Source: Vibrio gazogenes
Lineage (GTDB): Bacteria; Pseudomonadota; Gammaproteobacteria; Enterobacterales; Vibrionaceae
DNA: 64,000 nucleotides
Direction of reading: 5' to 3'
NCBI RefSeq assembly: GCF_002196515.1
Contig: NZ_CP018836.1
Coordinates: 1,116,001 to 1,180,000, forward strand
The position numbers and the translations under genes are program-made. Numbering within the stretch: the first letter of the stretch is position 1; every line of letters starts with the position of its first letter. Under the pieces are notes generated by a model, which was not told the origin of the DNA, made no database searches, and saw only the letters and a list, made by a program, of their open reading frames with translations. Shown here in pieces: positions 52,994 through 61,933 of the stretch.

Positions 52994-54640
52994 ATGAATT
53001 ATTTTAAAAATTTGGGAATTCGCTGGAAGTTATGTATTCCATTGATTCTTGTCATGTTACTGGTACTCACATTATCGGGCAGGAGTTTGTATTCAGAAGG
53101 ATTACAGGCTGAAGCGATTACCATTGTGACCCGCCAAGAAATACCAGCACTGAGTTTGGTGCAGTCAGCGAATCGGGATCTGTATCAGGCTTGGGTCGCG
53201 GAACGGAGTATGCTGACATTACCCGTTAAAAGTGAGCAGTATCAACTCATGCAGAAAATGCATGATGACAGTATTAAAACTGCCAGTCAGAGTATGGAAA
53301 AACTCAAATCATTTCAGTTGAATGCAGAGATGAAGCAACTGGTTGAACAATTCTGGAAGACTTATCCTGAGTGGGTGGAAGTCACGGAGAGAATTGAACA
53401 AGAACGGAGTTCCAATTCCCGGGCCGGGCGCAGTACAGCGATCGGGCTATCGTTCAATGAGGGGTTCGAGTTATTTCAAAAGACGCAACATCACCTTGAA
53501 TTAATTACCGATATTGTGGCCTTCAACGCTGATGAACGCACGGATAAGCTAGAAGAGATGCATCAGAATTATCGTTCAGGTCAGTTGTGGCTAGTCGGTT
53601 TCTCTTTGCTGATTTGTTTGGGGATTATCTGGTTTTTCCCATTAATGATTACGGGTGATTTGAAAAATATTACACAGCAAATTCAGGCACTGGCGAAAGG
53701 GGGCGGGGATTTAACCAAACGGTTGAAATTAAATCGTCGTGATGAATTAGGAGAACTGGCCACTTATCTGGACAAGTTTATGAGTGAACTCCATCAGCTT
53801 GTGACACAGATTATCAGTAATGCGCAAGAGAATAATGTCCATGTTTCTTCGTTAGGAGAGATGTCACGCAAAGCTTGCCAGACGGCTGAGAAACAGGTGC
53901 TCTCCATGCGAGAGGTCTCGGCGTCCAGTCATGAGATGAATGTAGCGATTCAGGATGTCTCTCTCAGTACATCCGAAGTGTCAGAGTCTACAGACAAAGC
54001 CGGCCAGTCTGCCCGTGAGGGCGAGCAGCAGGTCAGTGCAACCCAGCAGAGTATCAGTTTACTGAATGACAGTGTGGAGCAGGCCGTGGCTGCGATTTCT
54101 CGCATTGATGAATTCACGAACAAGATTAGTTCAGTCTTAACCATTATTAGTGGGATTGCCGAGCAGACGAATTTGCTGGCTCTGAATGCTGCAATTGAAG
54201 CGGCAAGAGCAGGGGATTCCGGGCGTGGTTTCGCTGTGGTTGCTGATGAAGTGCGAGGATTGGCGAGTAAAACGCAAAGTTGTACTGAAGATGTCAATGA
54301 AATGATTACCAATCTAGAGAAGAGTGTACGAGACGCTGTCCAGATCATGAACCAAGCGACTGAAAGAGCGTCTGTGACAAAACAGGCGAGTGAGAAGACC
54401 CAGCGAGCCATTGATGAGATGATGATGTCGATGGCGCATGTGACAGAAAAAACAACGCAAATCGCGGCTGTGATTATCGAGCAGAGTAAGATGGCCAAAC
54501 ATATTCAGGAGGAGATTAATGTCATTGAGGCTCAGTCTCAGGAAAGTGTTGAAGAGTCTTCTGAGGTTGATCAGGCCTGCCGCAAGCTGGATCAGCTCCA
54601 TCAACACTTATCTCAGGTGCTTGGAAAATTTACCGTATAA
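52994..54640 (+). CDS. Methyl-accepting chemotaxis protein
   Basis: ATG 52994 follows GGGAGGAG; an earlier in-frame GTG at 52967 has no such site. The 548-residue receptor has a first membrane helix (about 15-33), a periplasmic four-helix-type domain to about 195, a second helix (about 200-220), a HAMP domain (QIQALAKGGGDLTKRLKLNRRDELGELATYLDKFM) and the signalling tip GIAEQTNLLALNAAIEAARAGDSGRGFAVVADEVRGLA. It relays stimuli to CheA/CheW. It lacks a C-terminal pentapeptide for CheR tethering. Confidence 0.95.
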   Translation: MNYFKNLGIRWKLCIPLILVMLLVLTLSGRSLYSEGLQAEAITIVTRQEIPALSLVQSANRDLYQAWVAERSMLTLPVKSEQYQLMQKMHDDSIKTASQSMEKLKSFQLNAEMKQLVEQFWKTYPEWVEVTERIEQERSSNSRAGRSTAIGLSFNEGFELFQKTQHHLELITDIVAFNADERTDKLEEMHQNYRSGQLWLVGFSLLICLGIIWFFPLMITGDLKNITQQIQALAKGGGDLTKRLKLNRRDELGELATYLDKFMSELHQLVTQIISNAQENNVHVSSLGEMSRKACQTAEKQVLSMREVSASSHEMNVAIQDVSLSTSEVSESTDKAGQSAREGEQQVSATQQSISLLNDSVEQAVAAISRIDEFTNKISSVLTIISGIAEQTNLLALNAAIEAARAGDSGRGFAVVADEVRGLASKTQSCTEDVNEMITNLEKSVRDAVQIMNQATERASVTKQASEKTQRAIDEMMMSMAHVTEKTTQIAAVIIEQSKMAKHIQEEINVIEAQSQESVEESSEVDQACRKLDQLHQHLSQVLGKFTV

Positions 54641-54770
54641 CGATATTGACAGCATGACACCGGATCAGCTTCAAATTTTTTGATGAAGAGCCTCGAATGC
54701 GCCTTCTCATCATTCACGGTTGAGTTTTTTAGAATTTGCTTGTCACTTAAATCATAACCGGAGAGCACCT

Positions 54771-55622
54771 ATGTCCAATGTACGGCAAATTCACCAAATT
54801 ATCCCGGCTCAGCCGACTTCTGATGGAGATGGTGTCAAAATTCGTCGGGTCGCCGGTTTCAACCACAAACAGTTTTCACCATTTTTGATGCTCGATGAAC
54901 TTAAATCTGATGAACGGGCTGATTATGTGGGTGGCTTCCCCCCCCATCCGCATCGTGGTATCGAAACACTGACTTATATGATGCAAGGCCATTTTCAACA
55001 TCGGGATCATATGGGGAATGTCGGAGAACTTCGTTCTGGTGGTGCACAGTGGATGGCCGCGGGTCGTGGTGTGATTCATAGTGAAATGCCAATGATGGAA
55101 GATGGTTCCTTACATGGATTTCAGATTTGGATTAACCAGCCAGCGAAAAATAAGATGCAGCCGGCGCAATACCATGACTTTCAGCCTGAAGTTGTCACCG
55201 AATATACGCATGATGAAACCGGTTTGTTGAGAGTGCTTGCAGGTCAAGCTGAAATTGCGGGGCAGATGTTAAGTGGTCCTTTATTACAAACAGGGGTTCC
55301 ATTACTTGTTGCAGACTGGCGGGCGAACTTAGACCAGTCGCTTCATCTTCAGATACCGCAGCAGCATCAGGCCATGATCTACGTTTATCGGGGTGAAGTA
55401 CAACTGGACTCTCGTGTTGTTAAAGCCGGAGAGTTTGCTTTGCTGACTCAGGGAGATAGCTTAATGGCGCAGTCCAAGACGTCCGATAATGGAATGTTGA
55501 TTCTTGCTGGTGAACCAATTCACGAGCCTGTGGTACACTATGGTCCGTTTGTGATGAACTCATATGCTGAAATTGAGCAAGCAATTAACGATTACAACAG
55601 TGGTCAATTTGAGACTTATTAA
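54771..55622 (+). CDS. Pirin family protein
   Basis: ATG 54771 with GGAGA 7 bases upstream gives 283 residues. It has the pirin metal-site sequence FPPHPHRGIETLTYMMQGHFQHRDHMGNVG with three His and a Glu, MAAGRGVIHSEMP, and a C-terminal cupin (FGPFVMNSYAEIEQAINDYNSGQF). Bacterial pirins vary: some act as quercetinases, others as redox-linked regulators. The function of this one cannot be assigned. It is a single gene. Confidence 0.92.
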   Translation: MSNVRQIHQIIPAQPTSDGDGVKIRRVAGFNHKQFSPFLMLDELKSDERADYVGGFPPHPHRGIETLTYMMQGHFQHRDHMGNVGELRSGGAQWMAAGRGVIHSEMPMMEDGSLHGFQIWINQPAKNKMQPAQYHDFQPEVVTEYTHDETGLLRVLAGQAEIAGQMLSGPLLQTGVPLLVADWRANLDQSLHLQIPQQHQAMIYVYRGEVQLDSRVVKAGEFALLTQGDSLMAQSKTSDNGMLILAGEPIHEPVVHYGPFVMNSYAEIEQAINDYNSGQFETY

Positions 55623-55861
55623 TTGTTCATAGAAGTTTAACTACAGTCGTGAGCAGCTTGATGTTAAATTAAGCAATGCCATCCGCGACTATATTATTGA
55701 TATGCAAACTGCGCTATTGGTTTGGTAGAGGTCTATTTTTAGAGGATATCTTACCGTTCTCGATTGTGTCCATGATTAGAATTTGTTCCAATGGACATGA
55801 CCCTGACGATGGTTATCTTTCATGATCAGTCGTCCCTGAAGTTACGAAAAGGAGCACACCA

Positions 55862-56290
55862 TTGAAATCATTATTGGCAGTGCTGGGACTATTGCTTATC
55901 GGCTGTAGCGCAGTATTGATTTATATGAGTTATCAAGACTATATCAGCCCGAAGAAAGTTTATGGCGTTTGGTTAGAAACACAAGTCATGCATGATCGGC
56001 GAGAAGTCATTACATTTAATAAGCGTGGGGTTTATCGAAATAGCCACCTGATTACCACAAAATTTGATTTTGATGGGAAGCGGGTTCAGTTTAAAAGCGG
56101 TGGCCAGGAACATATCTATCAAATTAGTGGTACGGCTGCTTCCCCTCAGTTAAAACGTATCGAACCGAGTCAACCGGTTCAGGTTTTGATTAAAAAAGGT
56201 TACGAACACACACTGGAAAAGCCCGACAATGCTTGGCGTAGGGTGAATACCAGAAGCTCATTCGCCGAAGGGTTCACCAACGGCGATTAG
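55862..56290 (+). CDS. DUF2850 membrane-anchored protein
   Basis: A TTG start at 55862 is supported by AAAGGAG 7 bases upstream and by the absence of a later ATG before the hydrophobic helix. The 142-residue protein has one N-terminal membrane helix (about 4-26) and a small outward domain with ISPKKVYGVWLETQV and VITFNKRGVYRNSHLITTKFDFDG, the DUF2850 pattern found mainly in vibrios. It has no known function. Residue 15 is Cys, but the helix continues, so a lipobox is doubtful. Confidence 0.8.
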   Translation: MKSLLAVLGLLLIGCSAVLIYMSYQDYISPKKVYGVWLETQVMHDRREVITFNKRGVYRNSHLITTKFDFDGKRVQFKSGGQEHIYQISGTAASPQLKRIEPSQPVQVLIKKGYEHTLEKPDNAWRRVNTRSSFAEGFTNGD

Positions 56291-56414
56291 TCTATTCTTC
56301 AACGATGTGATCATCCGTTGTCAGAATCGTGTCGATGATGTGGATTGGGGCTGGTGATATCCGATATTTTTTGTTAGCGTTCGACTCACGGATATTGATA
56401 ATTGACCCTGACCT

Positions 56415-57515
56415 ATGAATTCATGGATTAACGACATTCTTTCATCTTCTATATGGCAAAGAGAAGACACGAATGTGCTCTTGATTACACTTGCCAGTTT
56501 TGTCGCTTGGATGGTATGGCGCTTTATCTATCGTCATCTGAATCAACTCACTGAAAAAACCAAAGTTCATTGGGATGATCTTCTCCTCCACGCATTACGC
56601 TCCCCAATCAGTGTATTGATCTGGCTTTGGCCGGCGACAATTTCCCTCGGTTTGTTACTTGAAGATATGATTACCAGCCGATTAGACTGGCTGGAAACCC
56701 TTAAATTGGTGTTATTAGTCTGTTGCTTTGTCTGGACGTTGATACGGTTAGTCAACAATATAGAAGATTATGTATTGCAGACGAAAGACAAGGACAAAAC
56801 AACCGTTCAAGCCATTTCCAAAGTCGTTAAGTTGTTGGTGTTTGTCGTCGGCTTGCTGTCGATTATGCAAACATTTGGGCTCAGTCTGTCGGGATTACTG
56901 ACGTTTGGAGGTGTCGGTGGCTTAGTGGTCGGTTTTGCCGCAAAAGATCTGCTGTCGAATTTTTTCGGCGGCATGATGATCTACTTTGATCGCCCTTTTA
57001 AGGTTGGCGATTGGATTCGCTCACCGGATCGCGCCATTGAAGGGACCGTTGAGCGGATTGGTTGGCGAATGACAGTGATTCGCACGTTTGATAAACGTCC
57101 GCTTTACGTACCGAACTCGGTATTCAGTAGTATTGTAGTTGAAAACCCGTCGCGGATGCTCAATCGCCGTATCTATGAAGTCATCGGTTTACGATATGAC
57201 GATTCTGAGAAAATTGCTACGATTGTCACTGATGTGCGGCAGATGCTGGAGGAACACCCTGATATTGATGTTAACCAGACGCTGATTGTTAATTTTGATT
57301 CTTTTGGTGCATCATCACTCGATTTCTTCATCTACACCTTTACGAAAACGGTCAATTGGATGCGTTACCATAACGTAAAACAGGATGTGCTGCTAAAAGT
57401 CATGGAAATTATCCATCATCACGGTGCGGATATCGCTTATCCAACTCAAACCCTCAAATTAGAGCCTGAAAGCGTGGGCTCTGAATCACTCCAAGCACAT
57501 ACGAGCCAAAGTTAA
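56415..57515 (+). CDS. MscS-family mechanosensitive channel
   Basis: The 366-residue protein has about four N-terminal helices, then the pore helix and beta domain of MscS: LLTFGGVGGLVVGFAAKDLLSNFFGGMMIYFDRPFKVGDWI, then TVIRTFDKRPLYVPNSVFSSIVVENPSRM. The length and layout resemble YnaI/YbdG types rather than the 286-residue MscS. It should release solutes on hypo-osmotic shock, which suits an ectoine producer. It is a single gene. Confidence 0.93.
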   Translation: MNSWINDILSSSIWQREDTNVLLITLASFVAWMVWRFIYRHLNQLTEKTKVHWDDLLLHALRSPISVLIWLWPATISLGLLLEDMITSRLDWLETLKLVLLVCCFVWTLIRLVNNIEDYVLQTKDKDKTTVQAISKVVKLLVFVVGLLSIMQTFGLSLSGLLTFGGVGGLVVGFAAKDLLSNFFGGMMIYFDRPFKVGDWIRSPDRAIEGTVERIGWRMTVIRTFDKRPLYVPNSVFSSIVVENPSRMLNRRIYEVIGLRYDDSEKIATIVTDVRQMLEEHPDIDVNQTLIVNFDSFGASSLDFFIYTFTKTVNWMRYHNVKQDVLLKVMEIIHHHGADIAYPTQTLKLEPESVGSESLQAHTSQS

Positions 57516-57549
57516 CTTCAGATATTTCTTGTTGCCCCGTCAAATTGCC

Positions 57550-57571
57550 CGAGCAGATTTCCATCTGCTCG
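57550..57571 (+). terminator. Hairpin after mscS
   Basis: CGAGCAGAT (57550-57558) and ATCTGCTCG (57563-57571) pair perfectly with a 4-base loop, 35 bp after the stop. No T run follows, so it is terminator-like at best. Confidence 0.5.
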
Positions 57572-57794
57572 CGGTATATATTACTTTGTTTATTGATATG
57601 GAGAGGCTATTTTTATAGCGCTGTGGCAATTTCTGTCATTAACCGAAGAGAAGATCTGTTTGAATTTGATGAAATGAAATTGATTGCATAAAATTAAATT
57701 TTGTCAGTGATGAAAACTTCCTGACAAAGTGATGTGATTCGAACAAGATAGCCCGTTCTAGTCCACATACCAAACCATGAAGCAAGGAGGAAAG

Positions 57795-58055
57795 ATGCGT
57801 GTTGATATCGCTGGTCGGCTTTTGGGTGATTTTTTTCTTGAAGCAAAAGTGGCGATAGCTGATATTGGTTTGTATTACGGACTGGATATCAGTGATTATC
57901 CAGAAAATATGACATTAGAAATGTTGGTTTATCAGCAGGTAGGAGATCAGCCTGAACAAGGTGATTCCTTTTACTGGCAGGGATTAACTTGGGTGGTTGC
58001 ACGAGTTCGTGATTGGCGGGTTCAACTCGTCGGACTCAAGTTACCGATGAATTGA
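57795..58055 (+). CDS. Small protein resembling a CorC_HlyC domain
   Basis: ATG 57795 follows AAGGAGGAAAG, an ideal ribosome site; the earlier ATG 57777 lies before it. The 86-residue product begins MRVDIAGRLLGDFFLEAKV and ends with PEQGDSFYWQGLTWVVARVRDWRVQLVGLKL, which resembles the G-D-x-F...V-x-x-V-x-x-x-R-x-x-x-V-G-L pattern of CorC_HlyC domains that end some cation antiporters. No transporter part is attached. It has no signal peptide. It is convergent with pncB. The identification is weak. Confidence 0.55.
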   Translation: MRVDIAGRLLGDFFLEAKVAIADIGLYYGLDISDYPENMTLEMLVYQQVGDQPEQGDSFYWQGLTWVVARVRDWRVQLVGLKLPMN

Positions 58056-58093
58056 GTTCGTCGAACCAAGCAGCCCACACCAGATGCCGTGAT

Positions 58094-59401
58094 TCAGGCG
58101 GCTGCAATATATTTACGTTGATTATGTTTCATGGCTTTGAGGGTGGCGATCAGCTGATCAATATCGAAATCAATATTGAATTGTTGCTTCAAATTGGCAA
58201 GAAAGACAGCATCTTCACACATCGCTTTTTCGGGCTCGTCACTGATCTTAGCCACGGGGCGGCCATGACATTCAGCGAGTTTGATCACAATCGATAGCGG
58301 CTTATACGGGTGATCATATTTGTTTTTCCAGCCTCCCAGATCATTGGTGAGGAATGTTCCGATCCCGAAAGAAATCTGAGCACGTCCAGCAAAATACTCA
58401 CACAGTTCCAGTGCTTGGCTGAAGTCGAGACTATCGGAGAAAATAAAGAGTTTTTTCCGCGGGTCGATCCCCAGTTTTTGATAGTGTGCAATCATCTTTT
58501 CACCCCAAGTGAAGGGGCAGCCAGAATCATGACGGACACCGTCGTAAGCTTTTGCTAAATGCATATTAAAATCATTGAGGAAAGCATCGATATTCAGCGT
58601 ATCGGTAGGCGCGATAGACAGTTGGCCATCAAATGCGGTCAGCCACTGTTCCAGCGCAACACGTTGTGAATCTCCCGGATTAACCAGTGCCTGATGACCC
58701 ATAAACCATTCGTGCGCGATTGTCCCAATCGGTTTGAGGTCGAATTTCCGGGCAAAATGATAGTTGCTCGTGCCGAGTAACAGCTCTGGGATCTCTTGCT
58801 TCAACTCGGCCATGACTTGTTCTTGTATATGTGCTGAGAAACGGCGACGTGTCCCCATTTCCGTGAGTCTAAAGTTATCAATACCGCGTTCGGCCAACTC
58901 ATGCTTCAGCGCGATAAGCTTATTGTGCAATACCTGGCGAGGTAAGTCAGCGGGAACGTCTTGCCAGCCATGGCGGCTTCTGACTTCTGAAATGATCGCC
59001 ATAATCATCGTTTCATACAAAATCGTGTCGCGCCATGTTCCCCGGACGCCAACGCGCAGTTGACGTTTGGAACCTTGCTGGATGATGCCGAATTCAACCT
59101 GCTGTGTCGGCTGAAACTGGAAATAGCGTAATGCATGCAGGAAAGCTGGTTTCAGATGAGGAGAACTCTTTTTCAGATAGTCAATTTCTGCCTGAGAAAA
59201 GCGTAATCTCGACAGCTGTTCTACCTCACTGCGAATTTCCGGGAGCAGCCCGGTAATATCTTCTTCTGAGCGGACGGTCAGTTCGTAACGGACTTCAATG
59301 TTAGGATAAAACGTATGGATGGCCTGCATCATATTAATTTTATATGCATCTAAATCCAACAGACTTTGGATGATATGTTTAGAAAAAAGATGATTGTTCA
59401 T
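58094..59401 (-). CDS. pncB: Nicotinate phosphoribosyltransferase
   Basis: ATG 59401 is preceded by GAGGA; the frame opens five codons earlier but with no ribosome site. The 435-residue enzyme turns nicotinate and PRPP into nicotinate mononucleotide for NAD salvage. It has LLDLDAYKINMMQAI, RRRFSAHIQEQVM, LGTSNYHFARKFDLKPIGTIAHEWFMGHQAL with the catalytic region, and VRHDSGCPFTWGEKMIAHYQ. It is divergent from nrtR, whose product should repress it. Confidence 0.96.
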   Translation of the reverse strand: MNNHLFSKHIIQSLLDLDAYKINMMQAIHTFYPNIEVRYELTVRSEEDITGLLPEIRSEVEQLSRLRFSQAEIDYLKKSSPHLKPAFLHALRYFQFQPTQQVEFGIIQQGSKRQLRVGVRGTWRDTILYETMIMAIISEVRSRHGWQDVPADLPRQVLHNKLIALKHELAERGIDNFRLTEMGTRRRFSAHIQEQVMAELKQEIPELLLGTSNYHFARKFDLKPIGTIAHEWFMGHQALVNPGDSQRVALEQWLTAFDGQLSIAPTDTLNIDAFLNDFNMHLAKAYDGVRHDSGCPFTWGEKMIAHYQKLGIDPRKKLFIFSDSLDFSQALELCEYFAGRAQISFGIGTFLTNDLGGWKNKYDHPYKPLSIVIKLAECHGRPVAKISDEPEKAMCEDAVFLANLKQQFNIDFDIDQLIATLKAMKHNQRKYIAAA

Positions 59402-59420
59402 GGGGGCCATCCTCACTTTT

Positions 59421-59606
59421 ATGTTAGTAACATTGTGTGCCTAACCTAACGCGGACATTAAATGAGACGCGCGCATTTGTCAATCATTAGTCTATGGTAT
59501 CATGGATAGGAATATCTTATGAATGGTGCCTATTGGGTATAAAACTTTATTTATTCTCAGATTGTTTTGTCATGAAAATCATCGATTGGGTTCGTAACAT
59601 TCTGTG
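59421..59606. promoter_or_regulatory. Two candidate NrtR operators between pncB and nrtR
   Basis: ATGTTAGTAACAT (59421-59433) is a perfect 13-base palindrome just 20 bases from the pncB start. The extended sequence TT(A/C)GTAACATT(G/C)TGTG occurs at 59424-59439 and again at 59591-59606, matching in 14 of 16 bases. Two similar sites in one divergent region fit a repressor of both genes. NrtR is known to control NAD genes in Vibrio and Shewanella, but I cannot confirm its local consensus. Confidence 0.55.
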
Positions 59607-59673
59607 ATTAAATTTGACCTATGATGATGTCATTTCATAGAATGAGCGGAGAGTTGTATGGGAAAGCTGCTTT

Positions 59674-60396
59674 ATGATTGTAACTATCGATATGATCTGC
59701 CTTCGTTTGTCTGATGACGGCATTCAAGTTTTGCTGGTGAAACGGAATAATCCGGAGCGTCCGGATTTTGGCATGTGGGCGATCCCCGGAGGCTGGGTAT
59801 ACGACGAAGATTTTACCGCGCGTGGTGGTGAACCGGCCGATGAAGATTTTGAAGCAGCGCGTCGGCGAATTTGTCGGCAAAAAGTACATACCTATCCTAA
59901 TTTTATCAGTGACCCTTTGGTTGATGGTAATCCGAAACGTAATCCAGATGGCTGGAGTGTCAGTATTTCCCATTACGCGTTGTTGAATCGATCGAATATC
60001 AGGCAAATTGAAGCTGCTGGCATGGATCGTAACCGTCTCGATTGGTTTGATTTAAACCTCATTTTACAGGGACAGATAACGCTGGCTTTTGACCATGCGG
60101 CTCAGATTCAACATGCATGGACCAAATTACGGGCAGCCGTCGAATATACCTCCGTTGTGCTCTTTTTTCTGGAGAAAGAGTTTCTAGTCGCAGAAATCAT
60201 CGACGCTTATGCAAAGTTCGGGGTTGAAGTAAACCGGATGACGATTAAACGGCGGTTGATTAACTCAGCAGTGATTGTGAGTACCAATAAAATTGCCGCC
60301 CCGAATAAAGGTCGTGGGCGTGGCGGGAAGCCCGCAACTGTCTATCGGCTTGCCAACAATGAAGTCAGCTACTTTCAGACTTGTCTGAGGGGTTAG
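59674..60396 (+). CDS. nrtR: NrtR, Nudix-related NAD regulator
   Basis: The 240-residue protein has an N-terminal Nudix-like domain (IVTIDMICLRLSDDGIQVLLVKRNNPERPDFGMWAIPGGWV) and a C-terminal winged-helix part (LVAEIIDAYAKFGVEVNRMTIKRRLINSAVIVSTN). The Nudix box is degenerate, as in NrtR: FEAARRRICRQKV replaces REXXEE. NrtR proteins repress NAD salvage genes and respond to ADP-ribose. It is divergent from pncB. Confidence 0.9.
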   Translation: MIVTIDMICLRLSDDGIQVLLVKRNNPERPDFGMWAIPGGWVYDEDFTARGGEPADEDFEAARRRICRQKVHTYPNFISDPLVDGNPKRNPDGWSVSISHYALLNRSNIRQIEAAGMDRNRLDWFDLNLILQGQITLAFDHAAQIQHAWTKLRAAVEYTSVVLFFLEKEFLVAEIIDAYAKFGVEVNRMTIKRRLINSAVIVSTNKIAAPNKGRGRGGKPATVYRLANNEVSYFQTCLRG

Positions 60397-60408
60397 CTAA
60401 TTTAAGCA

Positions 60409-61563
60409 TTAGCCTTCATCCGTTTCTGTATGTTGATCTTGCGTCGCTTGTTTTGGTCTGAGCCCATATGGGAGATCGCTGAAGATTGCCGGATTTTGGT
60501 CATATTTCGGTGCTGCGTGGGGTTGCTGCCATCCCAATAGCATGATCGCAAGCAGATTACGATGTTCACCCAGTGCCAGATTGAAGTCATCTTTTCCTGA
60601 GGGGATCATTTGCTTTAATGGCGGGATCGCTTCCTGAATCGCCTGTCTGGTCTGCGTGACAACCGGATCCTTATCCAGCCCGGCAAGCAAAAAGCTCAGT
60701 CCGACTTCTGCAATCACATCCGGTTTTGTCCGTGCAATGATGGTCTCTATATTGGTACGAAAATAGTGGTAGATCCATTGATAATCTGCCGCTGAGACGG
60801 AATGCTGATAATAACCTGAAGCTGCAATGATTATATGCGTCATGCCGTAAATCTTATTTTCATATTGCTGCTTAGATAATGCTTTATCTTGGTCATCCGG
60901 ATACGTTTTCCGAAATGCTTGAATAAACGCTTGTACAACATCTTGTTCACCCAACTGTCGGAGCCAGAACACTTGGTTCGCTAATTGGGCTGCCCACGCC
61001 TTGATCATCTGCGGATCAGTCGCGTACAGACTGAAATCATATCTACGCAAAACCTGACGCAGTCGCTTGTCATGTTGGTGCTTCAGACCATATTCATCTG
61101 CCCGAGCCATCGCACTGAGTAAATCAACGCCTAAATAAATATATTCCGGATGATGTTTTGTTACCGAGAATCGTAGGCGTGACCGTTCGCCTTGACGTCC
61201 TTCATACGAGGACAGACGCTGCTGAGAGTACAGATAAATCGCTTCAGGTGTGGTGACATCGTTGGCGAAGTGGTTCAGTGTACTGGCCACTCTGGCCATA
61301 TCCTGCCAAATTCCCGCAGCATACTTATTATCTAAGGTTTGTCGATACATTCGTAGCGCGTAATGTCCTGCTCTGAAGGCCGGTAGTGTATAGAGGCGCT
61401 GTTCATAATATTCAGCGATTTGATCTGCGGAATCCTGATAACTGGGGGGAAATGTAGCCGCTTCGTTTGCAGAGGGGGTTGCTGTCTGTGTATTGGGCGC
61501 GGCAATACTCTGACAGATAAGTATGATGAATAAAATTGAAGCTATGCCACATTTATTTAACAC
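60409..61563 (-). CDS. DUF3541 exported protein
   Basis: A GTG at 61563 with AGGG 8 bases upstream gives 384 residues. A signal peptide ends near SIAA-PNTQT, then a Pro/Thr/Ser/Ala linker and a helical domain with DQIAEYYEQRLYTLPAFRAGHYALRMYRQT and YGMTHIIIAASGYYQ. I assign it to DUF3541, a family I recall from vibrios; the role is unknown. It is probably periplasmic. It converges on nrtR with a 12-bp gap between the stops. Confidence 0.7.
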   Translation of the reverse strand: MLNKCGIASILFIILICQSIAAPNTQTATPSANEAATFPPSYQDSADQIAEYYEQRLYTLPAFRAGHYALRMYRQTLDNKYAAGIWQDMARVASTLNHFANDVTTPEAIYLYSQQRLSSYEGRQGERSRLRFSVTKHHPEYIYLGVDLLSAMARADEYGLKHQHDKRLRQVLRRYDFSLYATDPQMIKAWAAQLANQVFWLRQLGEQDVVQAFIQAFRKTYPDDQDKALSKQQYENKIYGMTHIIIAASGYYQHSVSAADYQWIYHYFRTNIETIIARTKPDVIAEVGLSFLLAGLDKDPVVTQTRQAIQEAIPPLKQMIPSGKDDFNLALGEHRNLLAIMLLGWQQPHAAPKYDQNPAIFSDLPYGLRPKQATQDQHTETDEG

Positions 61564-61933
61564 GCGCTGACCCTGTTCACAGAGGATGATTTATAAAACA
61601 TATGCATTCGTAGCCTCAACTATGTTAGCGCACTGCAATAAGTCTGTGAAATTATCGCATTCGCTGACGGTTGCGGTACTTCTGCACTGTGATTCTTGAT
61701 ACTTTAAATGAAAAAATAAATCAGGTTTAGTCTTGTTTTATATTGTGTTTATTGACAACAGCCCCTAGTAAGGCGTTCTTATTGGTTGAAAGTGGCTATT
61801 CTGATATGAACTTTTGATTTTAATAAATTTTTAATGTCAGAGTGCTCTTTTTTCTATTGATCAGGTCAATGACTATTTCATGACTGGCGGAATAAGACAT
61901 ATTCACACCAGTCCCTCATGAGAGAGGAGCATT
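61564..61933. other. Divergent intergenic region before the diguanylate cyclase
   Basis: The 370-bp gap is AT-rich and contains no believable gene. It should hold the promoters of the DUF3541 gene and the diguanylate cyclase gene. No clear operator or terminator was found. Confidence 0.4.
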
